Source: GCA-2737665 sp044344795
Lineage (GTDB): Bacteria > Bacteroidota > Bacteroidia > Palsa-965
Reading direction: 5' to 3'
Assembly: GCA_044344795.1 (NCBI GenBank)
Contig: JBIJCF010000005.1
Coordinates: forward strand, 1-64,000
Length of the DNA: 64,000 nt
Part shown: in pieces, positions 8,951 through 17,211 of the stretch
Numbering within the stretch: the stretch's first letter is position 1
How the letters are laid out: each line of letters starts with the position of its first letter
Program-made: the position numbers and the translations under genes
The notes under the pieces: model-generated
What the model saw: the letters and a program-made list of their open reading frames with translations, nothing else
The model's database searches: none
What the model was told of the DNA's origin: nothing

Positions 8951-9916
8951 CTAACCCGTCCATTGTGCCACCATCAGATATAGCGGCATCCCAATCGTAA
9001 TATTTATTGGAAACGTAACGGCAAGCGCCATGGGCAAATACAAGCCCGGATCTGCTTTAGGGGCAGATATTTTCATGGCAGCAGGAACCGCGATGTACGA
9101 AGCACTTGCGGCAAGTATGGCAAGTATAAAACGATTACTGATATCGTGAATAAACGGGGCGCTGATCACCGCTGCCAAACAACCGTTAAACAACGGAACC
9201 AGAATGGCGAACAAAAGTGGGAAAGATCCGTAAGCAAAGAATGATTTCAACTTACGACCGCTGGTGATGCCCATATCCAACAGGAAGATCGCAAGAAAGC
9301 CTTTGAACAAATCGTTCGTAAATGGTTTAATCCCTTCAGCCTGTTTAGCGTTAGCGAAGTAACCGATTAATAAACTTCCAAGAATAAGTAATACGCTGCC
9401 GTTGGTGAATGAATGTTTAGCTACGTCACGTTTCTTAACACTGGCCGAACGCTGTTTATCAAACAACGAAATCAGCAACAAACCCATGATAATTGCCGGC
9501 GACTCCATCAATGCCATTGTCGCGACCATATGTCCGTGAAAAATGTATTGTTGACTTTCTAAATAAGTAACCGCGGTTACGAATGTCACTGCACTCACTG
9601 AACCGTAAGCGGCCGCAATAGCACCTGCATCATATACATTCAATTTCCGTTTCAATACAAAAAACGTGTATAGCGGAATTAAAGCGGAAATAGCGATTCC
9701 CAGAACAATAGAGCCAATCACTTCACCGTTAATTTCTTCATGCGACAATTCCTGGCCTCCTTTAAATCCAATAGCAAACAATAAATACAGGGAGATAAAC
9801 TTGGAAGAGTTTGCAGGAATTTCAAGATCGCTTTTCAAATACACAGCCACAATTCCTAAAGCGAAAAATAACAACGCGGGATTCGTAAGATTTTCTTGAA
9901 GTAATTCTAAAGTCAT
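8951..9916 (-). CDS. sbtA: Sodium-dependent bicarbonate transporter, SbtA family
   Basis: 321-residue membrane protein with about ten hydrophobic helices. MTLELLQENLTNPALLFFALG, FAIGFKGGQELSH and the repeated half later (LLDMGITSGRKL) are typical of SbtA, the high-affinity Na+/HCO3- symporter first described in cyanobacteria and present in many heterotrophs. It is the last gene of a minus-strand run beginning with isocitrate dehydrogenase. No SbtB-like PII gene is next to it, but two unrecognised mini-proteins are. Likely role: import of bicarbonate for carboxylases, or pH/CO2 balance. Family assignment is firm; substrate is inferred from the family. Confidence 0.88.
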   Translation of the reverse strand: MTLELLQENLTNPALLFFALGIVAVYLKSDLEIPANSSKFISLYLLFAIGFKGGQELSHEEINGEVIGSIVLGIAISALIPLYTFFVLKRKLNVYDAGAIAAAYGSVSAVTFVTAVTYLESQQYIFHGHMVATMALMESPAIIMGLLLISLFDKQRSASVKKRDVAKHSFTNGSVLLILGSLLIGYFANAKQAEGIKPFTNDLFKGFLAIFLLDMGITSGRKLKSFFAYGSFPLLFAILVPLFNGCLAAVISAPFIHDISNRFILAILAASASYIAVPAAMKISAPKADPGLYLPMALAVTFPINITIGMPLYLMVAQWTG

Positions 9917-9934
9917 TGTTTCTTAGGGATGTTA

Positions 9935-10783
9935 TCAGGGATTACAATTATCACAATACATGGGATCTTCATGCCGCTTCCCATTGGGAAATTCGACGTT
10001 TTCTTGATAGCTGCATTTTAGACAACTACTAACAATTCGTTGTACACCTCTAGTAGGAAAACTACATTGTGCGCATGGCAAACCTTTGTGAAATTGCGTC
10101 GGTCCAAAACCGGGAATACCGCACGCAGGACAAACACATTTAATTCGTTGCGCTAACTTCTCGGCAGCACCCGCAATCACCTTCATACGTGTAGGATTCA
10201 TGTGCGCGCGCATATCTGTTTGCACATGCAACTGTCGATTTTGTTTCAAGAATTGCGAGCCTATTTCAAGCAGTGTTTTTTCTTCGCGAATTCCTTTGAC
10301 CATATTCTGCAATGAATCCGGAGACGGGCGTAGAATTAGCGCATGACTTGGGAACCGGGCTGTTTGCACGAACGTTAACAGGTCCTCGATGCTTGTTACT
10401 GTTGATTCAGCGTAGTTCGTATCCGGAGACAATTCCTTTACCATAATCTCCAGATCATTTCGCCGGTCGATGAAGAGCAGGATTTCTTCGTCAGCAGGAA
10501 TAAACGGAATAAACGGGTGGGGTCCGAACGAACCTTCGCTAGCCACAGCCAAATCTACACTCCCCTGTTCTAAACCATGTAGACATTTTTGACGGGCTGT
10601 GGCTAACGGGTCCGATTTACGCTCTACCTCGCCACTGAACGTCCCCCAACGATCTGTGTCAAAATCAACAAGCGTAAATGTTTTTACTCCCAACTCATGT
10701 TGCAGTACCGGACTGATTGCCTGCTGTTTGCCGTGCATGGTAGCAATCAGTAACGGTCTGCCTCGATAGAGTTGATCACTCAC
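9935..10783 (-). CDS. DUF6671-like protein with C-terminal zinc ribbons
   Basis: 282 aa, function unknown. The N-terminal ~220 residues contain ATMHGKQQAISPVL, DTDRWGTFSGEVER and ASEGSFGPHPFIPF, which I recognise as the conserved blocks of the DUF6671 family. The C-terminal ~65 residues contain four CxxC-type pairs (CPACG, CAQC, CLKC, CDNC), i.e. probably two zinc ribbons. No signal peptide or membrane segment, so cytoplasmic. The start overlaps the preceding mini-gene by 8 bp and sbtA follows after 18 bp, so translation of all three is probably coupled. The many Asp/His/Glu residues in the N-terminal blocks could form an enzyme site, but no reaction can be named. Confidence 0.75.
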   Translation of the reverse strand: MSDQLYRGRPLLIATMHGKQQAISPVLQHELGVKTFTLVDFDTDRWGTFSGEVERKSDPLATARQKCLHGLEQGSVDLAVASEGSFGPHPFIPFIPADEEILLFIDRRNDLEIMVKELSPDTNYAESTVTSIEDLLTFVQTARFPSHALILRPSPDSLQNMVKGIREEKTLLEIGSQFLKQNRQLHVQTDMRAHMNPTRMKVIAGAAEKLAQRIKCVCPACGIPGFGPTQFHKGLPCAQCSFPTRGVQRIVSSCLKCSYQENVEFPNGKRHEDPMYCDNCNP

Positions 10784-11066
10784 TGTACTTCAATCCAATT
10801 GTGATATCCGACTTGATATTCAGCTGAACGTTTTTTTCTCGTGCTTCACGTATCAGGTCCTCCACAATAGCCTTGCTCTTATACAAATCTTCAATGCGCT
10901 TTGCAGCTAAAGGATCTTCACGATTATAGTGCACCTGATGACTTAGATTCTTGATCTTATTGTAGTTGATTTTTGCTACAATAAACTTGAGCAATATCTC
11001 TTGTGCATCATCGGAAGCAAATCCTCCATCCATCAACACTAACTTCGTGGTCGTCTCCATAAGCAA
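10776..11066 (-). CDS. Small conserved helical protein A of the sbtA operon (unknown function)
   Basis: 96 aa (94 if translation starts at the second ATG, 11060). Not recognised. Predicted mostly alpha-helical and charged, no Cys, no membrane segment. It shares a pattern with the next protein upstream in the operon: an N-terminal strand ending in G-x-F, then a helix with AKI, a charged hinge, a second helix and a C-terminal hydrophobic strand. The two are probably ancient duplicates. The spacing (3 bp after its relative, 8 bp overlap with the DUF6671-like gene) marks it as a true operon member. Confidence 0.7.
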   Translation of the reverse strand: MLMETTTKLVLMDGGFASDDAQEILLKFIVAKINYNKIKNLSHQVHYNREDPLAAKRIEDLYKSKAIVEDLIREAREKNVQLNIKSDITIGLKYSE

Positions 11067-11069
11067 TGA

Positions 11070-11318
11070 TTAAAAATTAGTAAGCACGAGTTCCGCATCA
11101 ACCCTCACTGTACCACTATCTGATTGCGATGCAGTACGAATGCGATGCCAGCTATCCTGAAGCGATTTAATCTTCTGCTCACGGAATTTGATGTCTTCCT
11201 CTGTACCCGAAGAAGATATTTTATTTTCGTGAAAGCGGATCTTCGCTTGAATCATTTCACCGATCAACGTATTCGCTTCATCACGACGAAATTCTCCTTT
11301 GATTAAATCGATCTTCAT
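11070..11318 (-). CDS. Small conserved helical protein B of the sbtA operon (unknown function)
   Basis: 82 aa, not recognised. MKIDLIKGEFRRDEANTLI opens with a beta-strand and GEF, then a helix with IQAKIRFHENKI, matching the shape and several residues (K, G-x-F, AKI, ED) of the 96-aa protein that follows. Predicted soluble. It starts 11 bp after the isocitrate dehydrogenase stop codon. Possible roles include a regulatory partner of the transporter or of the dehydrogenase; nothing in the sequence decides this. Confidence 0.7.
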   Translation of the reverse strand: MKIDLIKGEFRRDEANTLIGEMIQAKIRFHENKISSSGTEEDIKFREQKIKSLQDSWHRIRTASQSDSGTVRVDAELVLTNF

Positions 11319-11329
11319 AGTTGCTGTTT

Positions 11330-12766
11330 TTATTGTCCTTGACCTAAACTGTATGCAGGCTTACCATCAAAAGCGTAGAGATTTTCAGTTTTGATACTAT
11401 CGATTCCTTCGTTGAGCGATTTATTCAACAATTCAATAATATCTTGTTTAGAGATCACAGCTCCATCTTGCGGCTTGAAGCGACAACGCCAGTGATCTGT
11501 GCAGAAAGTCTCTCTGAATCCTTCCGGCCATACTTTGATTCCACGATTGGTAATCATCGATAGCTTCACGTGATTCAACTCCAGCGCCTTCACTTTTGAC
11601 GCCAATTCATCTGCAGATTCTCCTGTCCAATGAACAAACACATCAACACCCACAAGCTCTTTCTTGGCAGAAGCTTTCCGCTTGTATTTTGGCAAGTTCA
11701 ATGCCGCGCTGTTCGCGTAAGACACTGCCTTTAATGTCTTTGGTGTTTTGCCGAGATTCGCAATTACAGCTTGCGCAAATTCTTTTGTGCCTACCTTTTG
11801 CTTACTCACGCCTTCCTTATAAATATCGTAAGTGTGAATTCCCTCTTCCAGCGTTGTTAACCATGCATTTTGCACACGTTCCGCCACTGCAGTTTGACCA
11901 ATGTGATTCAACATCATAATCGCACCTTGCAACAAACCCGAAGGGTTGGCCACATTCTGACCCGCTCGACGCGGTGCCGATCCGTGAATAGCTTCGAACA
12001 TGGCGCATTCTTCACCAATGTTTGCTGAACCCGCTAATCCTACAGATCCTGTGATTTGTGCCGCAACATCGCTCAATACATCACCGTACAAATTCGGCAT
12101 CACAATAACGTCAAATGCTTCCGGTGTATCAGCCATCTTAGCTGCACCAATATCAATGATCCAGTGTTCGTTTTCAATCTCCGGATATTCTTTTGCAATC
12201 TCATCAAACACCTGGTGAAACAAACCGTCAGTCTGCTTCATGATATTGTCCTTCGTGAAGCACGTTACTTTCTTACGCTTCTGCTGCTTTGCATATTCAA
12301 ACGCGTAACGAATAATTTTCTCACAACCCGGACGGCTGATCAACTTCAAACACTGCACTACCTCATCGGTTTGCTGGTGTTCGATTCCCGCGTATAAGTC
12401 TTCTTCGTTTTCACGCACAATCACCACATCCATCACAGGATGTTTGGTGCTCACGAACGGATGTAAGCTAATACAAGGACGCACGTTGGCATATAATCCG
12501 AGGAATTTACGGGTTGTAACGTTCAAGCTCTTATATCCGCCACCTTGAGGAGTTGTAATCGGAGCTTTCAGAAAAATCTTGTTTCTGCGAATCGTATCCC
12601 ATGAGGAATTAGCAATACCGGAAGTATTTCCGGCCAGATACACCTTTTCTCCTACTTCAATTTCATCGATTTCAATTTGTGCTCCCGCGGCCTTGATGAT
12701 GTCCAACGTAGCATCCATAATTTCAGGACCGATGCCGTCCCCTTTTGCAACTGTAATACGTGTCAT
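11330..12766 (-). CDS. icd: Isocitrate dehydrogenase, Thermus-like long form
   Basis: 478 aa. It belongs to the isocitrate/isopropylmalate dehydrogenase family: GDGIGPE at the N-terminus, substrate-binding VRENEEDLYAGIEH, metal-binding Asp in MPNLYGDVLSDVAAQ, and the cofactor region AIHGSAPRRAGQNVANP. The catalytic core ends near residue 340; a ~130-residue C-terminal extension follows, as in the NADP enzyme of Thermus and relatives. The arginines and lysine typical of NADP use cannot be fixed by eye. It decarboxylates isocitrate to 2-oxoglutarate and CO2. Heading an operon with a bicarbonate transporter, under a divergent CbbR-like regulator, is suggestive of CO2/bicarbonate-linked control. 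Confidence 0.9.
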   Translation of the reverse strand: MTRITVAKGDGIGPEIMDATLDIIKAAGAQIEIDEIEVGEKVYLAGNTSGIANSSWDTIRRNKIFLKAPITTPQGGGYKSLNVTTRKFLGLYANVRPCISLHPFVSTKHPVMDVVIVRENEEDLYAGIEHQQTDEVVQCLKLISRPGCEKIIRYAFEYAKQQKRKKVTCFTKDNIMKQTDGLFHQVFDEIAKEYPEIENEHWIIDIGAAKMADTPEAFDVIVMPNLYGDVLSDVAAQITGSVGLAGSANIGEECAMFEAIHGSAPRRAGQNVANPSGLLQGAIMMLNHIGQTAVAERVQNAWLTTLEEGIHTYDIYKEGVSKQKVGTKEFAQAVIANLGKTPKTLKAVSYANSAALNLPKYKRKASAKKELVGVDVFVHWTGESADELASKVKALELNHVKLSMITNRGIKVWPEGFRETFCTDHWRCRFKPQDGAVISKQDIIELLNKSLNEGIDSIKTENLYAFDGKPAYSLGQGQ

Positions 12767-12795
12767 AGTTTAGAGAGTGTAGTTTAACGGTGCAA

Positions 12796-12810
12796 ATGTG
12801 CATGGTGCAT
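12796..12810. promoter_or_regulatory. Possible LysR-type operator (T-N11-A box)
   Basis: ATGTGCATGGTGCAT lies midway in the 92-bp region between icd and the divergent LysR gene. It is an ATG-N9-CAT dyad and so contains the T-N11-A signature of LysR-family sites. Found by eye only; other candidates cannot be excluded. Confidence 0.4.
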
Positions 12811-12858
12811 TTCATATATTTTTATTTATCTTTATTATATTTTCCATTAATATTTTTT

Positions 12859-13785
12859 ATGAATTACACGTTGCATCAATTACAGATTTTCTTGCGCGTT
12901 GCGCAAACCGGCAGTATTACAAGAGCTGCAGAAGAACTACACCTCACACAGCCTGCCGTTTCTATTCAGCTCAAAAACTTCCAGGACCAGTTTGATATTC
13001 CGTTGACAGAAGTGGTGGGACGACAATTGTTCGTTACGGAATTCGGAAACGAAATTGCCCACACCGCAGAACAAATTCTCCAACAGGTGAACACCATTAA
13101 GGCGAAGACCATGGCTTACAAAGGAGAACTGGCGGGACGCTTAAAAATTTCCGTTGTGTCAACAGGTAAATATGTAATGCCTTATTTCTTGCGCGAATTT
13201 ATTCAACAGCATGCTGGCGTCGAGTTACAAATGGATGTGACCAATAAATCGAAAGTAATTGAGTCGCTGGAAGCCAATAGTGTCGACTTCGCTCTCGTAT
13301 CCATTTTACCAAAACAAATTGCGGTTGAAAAAATGGATCTACTACAGAACAAATTGTTCTTGGTGGGACAGGCCGATAAGAAATGGAAAACCAAGCAAGC
13401 GTACTCCAAAGAAATGCTGAACGAGTTACCGCTCATTTTTCGAGAAGAAGGTTCCGGCACACGACAAACCATGGAAGGATTTCTTGATCGCAGTAAAATT
13501 AAACCGGGAGCAAAAATGGAGCTCACGTCTAACGAGGCCGTAAAACAAGCCGTGCTGGCAGGTTTAGGATATTCCATCATGCCGTTAATCGGGATCAAAA
13601 ACGAACTACGAAACAAAGAGTTGCAGATCATTCCAATTAAAGGACTCCCAATTAAAACCACGTGGAGTTTAATCTGGCTGAAAGGCAAAAAGCACTCTCC
13701 TGTTGCCGATGCATTCAGAAAGCAAATGCAGGACACCAAAAATGAAATTGTCAAAAATACCTTTCATTGGTACGAGGCGTATTAA
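12859..13785 (+). CDS. LysR-family transcriptional regulator, CbbR-like
   Basis: 308 aa from ATG 12859 (MNYTLHQLQIFLRVAQTG); an open extension upstream to 12790 is hydrophobic and not part of the domain. The winged helix-turn-helix (residues 1-60, ITRAAEELHLTQPAVSIQLK) is followed by a periplasmic-binding-like effector domain with EEGSGTR near residue 195, as in CbbR/CysB-type proteins. CbbR proteins sense metabolites of carbon fixation; here no Rubisco is present, and the divergent operon carries icd and sbtA, making those the likely targets, with autoregulation from the shared 92-bp spacer. Confidence 0.85.
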   Translation: MNYTLHQLQIFLRVAQTGSITRAAEELHLTQPAVSIQLKNFQDQFDIPLTEVVGRQLFVTEFGNEIAHTAEQILQQVNTIKAKTMAYKGELAGRLKISVVSTGKYVMPYFLREFIQQHAGVELQMDVTNKSKVIESLEANSVDFALVSILPKQIAVEKMDLLQNKLFLVGQADKKWKTKQAYSKEMLNELPLIFREEGSGTRQTMEGFLDRSKIKPGAKMELTSNEAVKQAVLAGLGYSIMPLIGIKNELRNKELQIIPIKGLPIKTTWSLIWLKGKKHSPVADAFRKQMQDTKNEIVKNTFHWYEAY

Positions 13786-13788
13786 AAT

Positions 13789-13816
13789 GAAAGGCCGGAC
13801 TTTCATCCGACCTTTC
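13789..13816 (-). terminator. Intrinsic terminator downstream of the CAP-domain gene
   Basis: 11-bp stem GAAAGG-x-CGGA around a 6-nt loop. In the minus-strand RNA the x position is a U-G pair; on the plus strand it is C-A. A TTTCATTTTAA tract follows on the minus strand. It also lies 3 bp after the LysR stop. Confidence 0.7.
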
Positions 13817-13851
13817 TCCCTTAGTAATGGTGGCGCCTCCCACTCACCTTA

Positions 13852-14970
13852 CTAATAGCGCTCCACGCTCACCACATAAATCATTAATGCATTTTTCTTA
13901 CGTTTCACCTCTACACCGAAACCCACTTGCTCTGCACTCTTGTCATTCAAACCTTGTTTCGCACGGTCTTTTTCTAATTGTGTCTGAATTGTTTTTACAA
14001 CAGCCTCCACACTATAATCCCGAACATCAACTTCTACGATTGCTGCAATTTCTCCAAATCGCTCTTCACCTTTTAGCAACGTTCCTCCCGCAGAAGCCTT
14101 ATTCACGCGTTGTTTCAATGTTTCGCCATAATAAGCGCGCTTACCTTTTTGTTGTTCGTGTGTTAACTTATTAACGCTAGCCATATAAAGGGCATGCGCA
14201 CTTGCCGCTTTCTCCAAACTTTTCTTACGTTTCACATCACGATCTGCAGTATATAGTGCCTGAGCAATATCTAGTTTTGCGGTACGTGTATTTACGTTTA
14301 CTTTTTTCTTGCTCTGCGGCTTTTCTTGTTGCGGCTCAACGCGAACAGGTGCATCATCCTTAGGCACATCAGCAACAACAATCTTACCGGTTCCGTGTCG
14401 TGCAAATAAATCGGTAGCCCAAACAACGCCGTTCTTGATTACAAACGCAACGCCATGAATAGCATGATTGCGCAACATATTACGATTGTGCCCCGGAGAT
14501 TTCTTCCACTGATTAATGCTGTACAACGCAATATGCTTTGCCTTTTCTTGAATTGTCTTGCCATTACCGCTATAGTTGTACAAACAATTCTCACCTGACC
14601 AATAAGACATACGTTTGGTCACATAAGTCTCGCGATCGCCGGGATCTTTTCCTGTAAATGATTTGGTATTCGGCTTCTCACTATGAGACAATTCATTATT
14701 GTCCAACATCCAAATGGTGTGATTGCGGGAAGCCAGCCACAGTGTATCACTCCAGCCCAATGCAAGTTGACCACTATCCTTACGATAAGCGTTAAGCATT
14801 TCGTGAAAATATAGTGCAGCCAATCGCTCGATCTGCAAAATAGAATCCCGTTCAGATTGTAGTATGATTTGTTTTAAACCTCCGGCATCAGCAACTTGAT
14901 TGTTGGCCTGAGCTCTGGTGTTGTTACCTAAAAACAACAACACGACGAATACACGAACCGCAGTCTTCAT
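13852..14970 (-). CDS. Secreted CAP (SCP/PR-1) domain protein
   Basis: 372 aa with a signal peptide (MKTAVRVFVVLLFLGNNTRAQA). Residues ~45-190 form a CAP domain: YFHEMLNAYRKDSG at the start, then ASRNHTIWMLDNNELSHS, GENCLYNYSG and SPGHNRNMLRNHAIHGVAFV, with both conserved His and Glu positions of the cavity. A Lys/Pro-rich linker leads to a C-terminal ~140 residues that resemble a second, diverged CAP-like copy (ALYMASVNKLTHEQQKGKRAYYGETLKQRVNKA). CAP proteins are extracellular; some bind lipids or are proteases. Role here unknown. Confidence 0.8.
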   Translation of the reverse strand: MKTAVRVFVVLLFLGNNTRAQANNQVADAGGLKQIILQSERDSILQIERLAALYFHEMLNAYRKDSGQLALGWSDTLWLASRNHTIWMLDNNELSHSEKPNTKSFTGKDPGDRETYVTKRMSYWSGENCLYNYSGNGKTIQEKAKHIALYSINQWKKSPGHNRNMLRNHAIHGVAFVIKNGVVWATDLFARHGTGKIVVADVPKDDAPVRVEPQQEKPQSKKKVNVNTRTAKLDIAQALYTADRDVKRKKSLEKAASAHALYMASVNKLTHEQQKGKRAYYGETLKQRVNKASAGGTLLKGEERFGEIAAIVEVDVRDYSVEAVVKTIQTQLEKDRAKQGLNDKSAEQVGFGVEVKRKKNALMIYVVSVERY

Positions 14971-15069
14971 AACCTAAGCGTTTTAAAGTGAAGTAGTGTT
15001 GTTTCATCGTACTTGCTATATAACACATAACGTGCCAAATCATGAAAAGGTACATGTTCACGCAAAAAA

Positions 15070-15091
15070 AATCCCCGCAAGTGCGAGGATT
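15070..15091 (-). terminator. Intrinsic terminator downstream of the OB-fold-like lipoprotein gene
   Basis: 9-bp stem AATCC-x-CGC with a 4-nt loop and, on the minus strand, a run of eight T. The x pair is U-G on the minus strand and a C-A mismatch on the plus strand. Confidence 0.85.
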
Positions 15092-15113
15092 CTGTATTGA
15101 TTGCAGGAGCGCA

Positions 15114-15989
15114 TTACAAATTCTGAACGTGCTCTACATAAATAGCATCGTTCGTAAACACGCCGTAAACACGCACTTTCTTCTTGAAATTAATCGGCGT
15201 TCCGTCAGCTCCCATAATTTTTACATCGGCATCGGAATAATTATCAGGCAATGGACCTAATTGCCCGGGCTTACTTCCGTATTGAATATTCACCATAAAA
15301 TCATCGCCTAATCCTGCTTTTTTAAGGTAAACGAAAGTATATGCTCCGCTCATGGTCATCATCGGCATTTCGAACACGCCTTCAGCCATCACCAGCTTCC
15401 CTATTAATGTGGTGTCTTTTAAATTAGACGAAGTCAACTTCGTGGCGTTTAGCGTGCTGTAATCCACAGGAGTTGCTTCCATTTTTTCAATGCTTTTGCA
15501 ATCGAGTGAATAGTAACCGTACTTGTTGCTGAAGCGACCCGTAATTTTAACACGATCGCCGGCAGTAATTGCTTCGCCCTTATTTCCTGTAATTTTCAAA
15601 TCTTCTTCCTTGTACTTTTCAGGTAATGTAACCATGGTGTTATTGCCGGTTCCCACATCAACGGTTACGATAAAACTTTCCGTTGCCTGAAATTGTGCCG
15701 GACGCTCATACAACCCGATTTGTGCAGTGCTAGACTGATACGATGTTCCCGGCAACGCCACATACCCAATCAATTCTACGTTGGTTTCGTGTAATGTGGA
15801 ATCGGACAATTTAGTCCAGTCGATTGCCACGGCAGGAGCGTTCTTTTTCTCTTCTTCGGCTTTAGAAATACTATCGAGCTCTTTATTTAATACCGACAAA
15901 CCTTCAGTGATAGTGGAATTTTCTCCGCCTCCGCAAGAGGCCATAAAAAACGATGCTGTCAGAGCGACCGCGATCAAGTTTGTTTTCAT
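15114..15989 (-). CDS. Envelope lipoprotein with repeated OB-fold-like segments
   Basis: 291 aa from ATG 15989 (MKTNLIAVALTASFFMASCGGG); the frame stays open ten codons further but that start would put charges before the signal peptide. Lipobox MASC, then a short helical stretch and two similar halves, each with a VKITG(R)FSNK/VRVYGVFTND-type strand pattern near its end (about residues 155 and 275). The repeated 'property-plus-V-x-V-x-G-x-F' arrangement recalls OB folds (tRNA_anti-like), but the family is not certain. Function unknown. Confidence 0.65.
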   Translation of the reverse strand: MKTNLIAVALTASFFMASCGGGENSTITEGLSVLNKELDSISKAEEEKKNAPAVAIDWTKLSDSTLHETNVELIGYVALPGTSYQSSTAQIGLYERPAQFQATESFIVTVDVGTGNNTMVTLPEKYKEEDLKITGNKGEAITAGDRVKITGRFSNKYGYYSLDCKSIEKMEATPVDYSTLNATKLTSSNLKDTTLIGKLVMAEGVFEMPMMTMSGAYTFVYLKKAGLGDDFMVNIQYGSKPGQLGPLPDNYSDADVKIMGADGTPINFKKKVRVYGVFTNDAIYVEHVQNL

Positions 15990-16055
15990 GATATAGTAAG
16001 TTTGTTTAATGCAGCGCAATTTAGCAAAACAGCGGAAACGTCATAAAACAAAATA

Positions 16056-16072
16056 TCCCGGATAAACCGGGA
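16056..16072 (-). terminator. Hairpin terminator after the 57-aa lipoprotein gene
   Basis: TCCCGG/CCGGGA stem with loop ATAAA; on the minus strand it is followed by TATTTTGTTTTA. It separates the small lipoprotein gene from the next lipoprotein gene on the same strand. Confidence 0.7.
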
Positions 16073-16153
16073 CACTTTGTGGCAAACACATGAAACACAT
16101 GTATATTTTGAAGAACGGCTATCTTAACTCGCCCCTCAGGAGTACAAATTAAA

Positions 16154-16327
16154 TTACGCTTTGAAACGTTCAGGAGTAACACCAACTACTTCAGCATGAC
16201 GCTTTTTGTGAGAACGTGAACTTTTGTGAGAACCTTGATAAGCGTCGCAAGAACCTTGGTGTTTGCAAGAAGGTAACAGGGCTACCACGAATGCTGCTAA
16301 GGCAACTGTTGCGATTACTTTTTTCAT
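16154..16327 (-). CDS. Small lipoprotein, 57 aa, His/Lys/Ser-rich
   Basis: ORF below the usual length cut-off. ATG 16327 gives MKKVIATVALAAFVVALLPS followed by the lipobox Cys (LLPSC), then a mature part of only 37 residues rich in His, Lys, Ser and Arg (two GSxK/H-type repeats, SHKSSRSHKKRH) with a further Cys. It has a complete signal peptide, sensible codons, its own terminator downstream, and an intergenic region shared with a divergent sigma factor gene. Function unknown; the basic, His-rich tail could bind nucleic acid, murein or metal. Confidence 0.75.
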   Translation of the reverse strand: MKKVIATVALAAFVVALLPSCKHQGSCDAYQGSHKSSRSHKKRHAEVVGVTPERFKA

Positions 16328-16623
16328 GCTTCTCGTTTTTAGACGTTTTTAATGCGTTTATGTGTAATAGGGAAGGATTTCACATAATTCCACACGCAGG
16401 GTAGCAATCATTTTCTATATTTTCATCAAATAGTTGATTTTCAATGCGTTTAATTTGTGTGGAATTTTATTCTTCGGGCATCCTGAGGCACTTTTTTGCG
16501 TCTTACATATGTTAAAAATCCGAAACGATACCAATAACCTGACCCGAGAGTTGCAGCATTGGAAGTTGTATCGTAATTTGGATTCGGCAAACACGTTTTA
16601 TTGTATCACTTGTATAAACCGCA
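16328..16623. promoter_or_regulatory. Divergent intergenic region between small lipoprotein and ECF sigma genes
   Basis: 296 bp without a gene. It holds a direct repeat AATGCGTTTA (16351-16360 and 16443-16452; the core TGCGTTTA recurs at 16631-16638) and a 10-bp inverted repeat AATTCCACAC/GTGTGGAATT (16386-16395 and 16457-16466). These could be operator sites for one or both divergent genes. No RNA gene was recognised. Confidence 0.4.
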
Positions 16624-17211
16624 TTGATAGTGCGTTTACGCTTTCTCTGGTCAAAAAAAGAAACGGATCTGAGCGATCAAGAATTGATCGAACAGTATCG
16701 TCGTACCTCTAACACTTGGTACGCGGGCGAATTGTTTCGCAGATACACACAGTTGATTTCTGCTGTTTCTTACAACTATTTGCAAAATAATGTAGATACC
16801 GAGGACGCCGTAATGGAAGTCTTCGAAATTATTTTGCGCGACTTGCAGCAGCACGAGGTTAACAATTTTAAAACGTGGGTATTTAGCGTTACTAAGCACC
16901 ATTGCCTGAAAAAACTCAAACAAGACAGCATGGAAGCGATCGACGTCGATCAGGTGTTACGTAACATGGCTGCTGATGAAAGTTCCCGAACTGAAGCTAT
17001 TCAGCGTGAAAATCAGCTGCAAAAACTTCAGGATGCTGTAGACAAACTCTCGCAAGAGCAAAAACGCTGCATCGAGTTGTTTTACATGGAGCAAAAGAGT
17101 TACAAAGAAGTTTCTGACCTGACCGGTTTCTCCGTTAACGAAGTAAAAAGCTACTTGCAGAACGGGAAACGCAACCTCAAGGGTTACTTGGTAACCGTAG
17201 AGAATGCCTGA
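16624..17211 (+). CDS. ECF-type RNA polymerase sigma factor
   Basis: About 195 aa. Region 2 is seen in TEDAVMEVFEIILRDLQQHEVNNFKTWVFSVTKHHCLKKL and region 4 in LSQEQKRCIELFYMEQKSYKEVSDLTGFSVNEVKSYLQNGKRNLK, the recognition helix-turn-helix. An in-frame stop at 16615-16617 and the absence of ATG mean the start is TTG 16624 or GTG 16630; GTG is the commoner choice. The next gene overlaps by 8 bp and encodes a membrane protein with an anti-sigma zinc finger, so the two form a typical sigma/anti-sigma pair. Confidence 0.92.
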   Translation: MIVRLRFLWSKKETDLSDQELIEQYRRTSNTWYAGELFRRYTQLISAVSYNYLQNNVDTEDAVMEVFEIILRDLQQHEVNNFKTWVFSVTKHHCLKKLKQDSMEAIDVDQVLRNMAADESSRTEAIQRENQLQKLQDAVDKLSQEQKRCIELFYMEQKSYKEVSDLTGFSVNEVKSYLQNGKRNLKGYLVTVENA

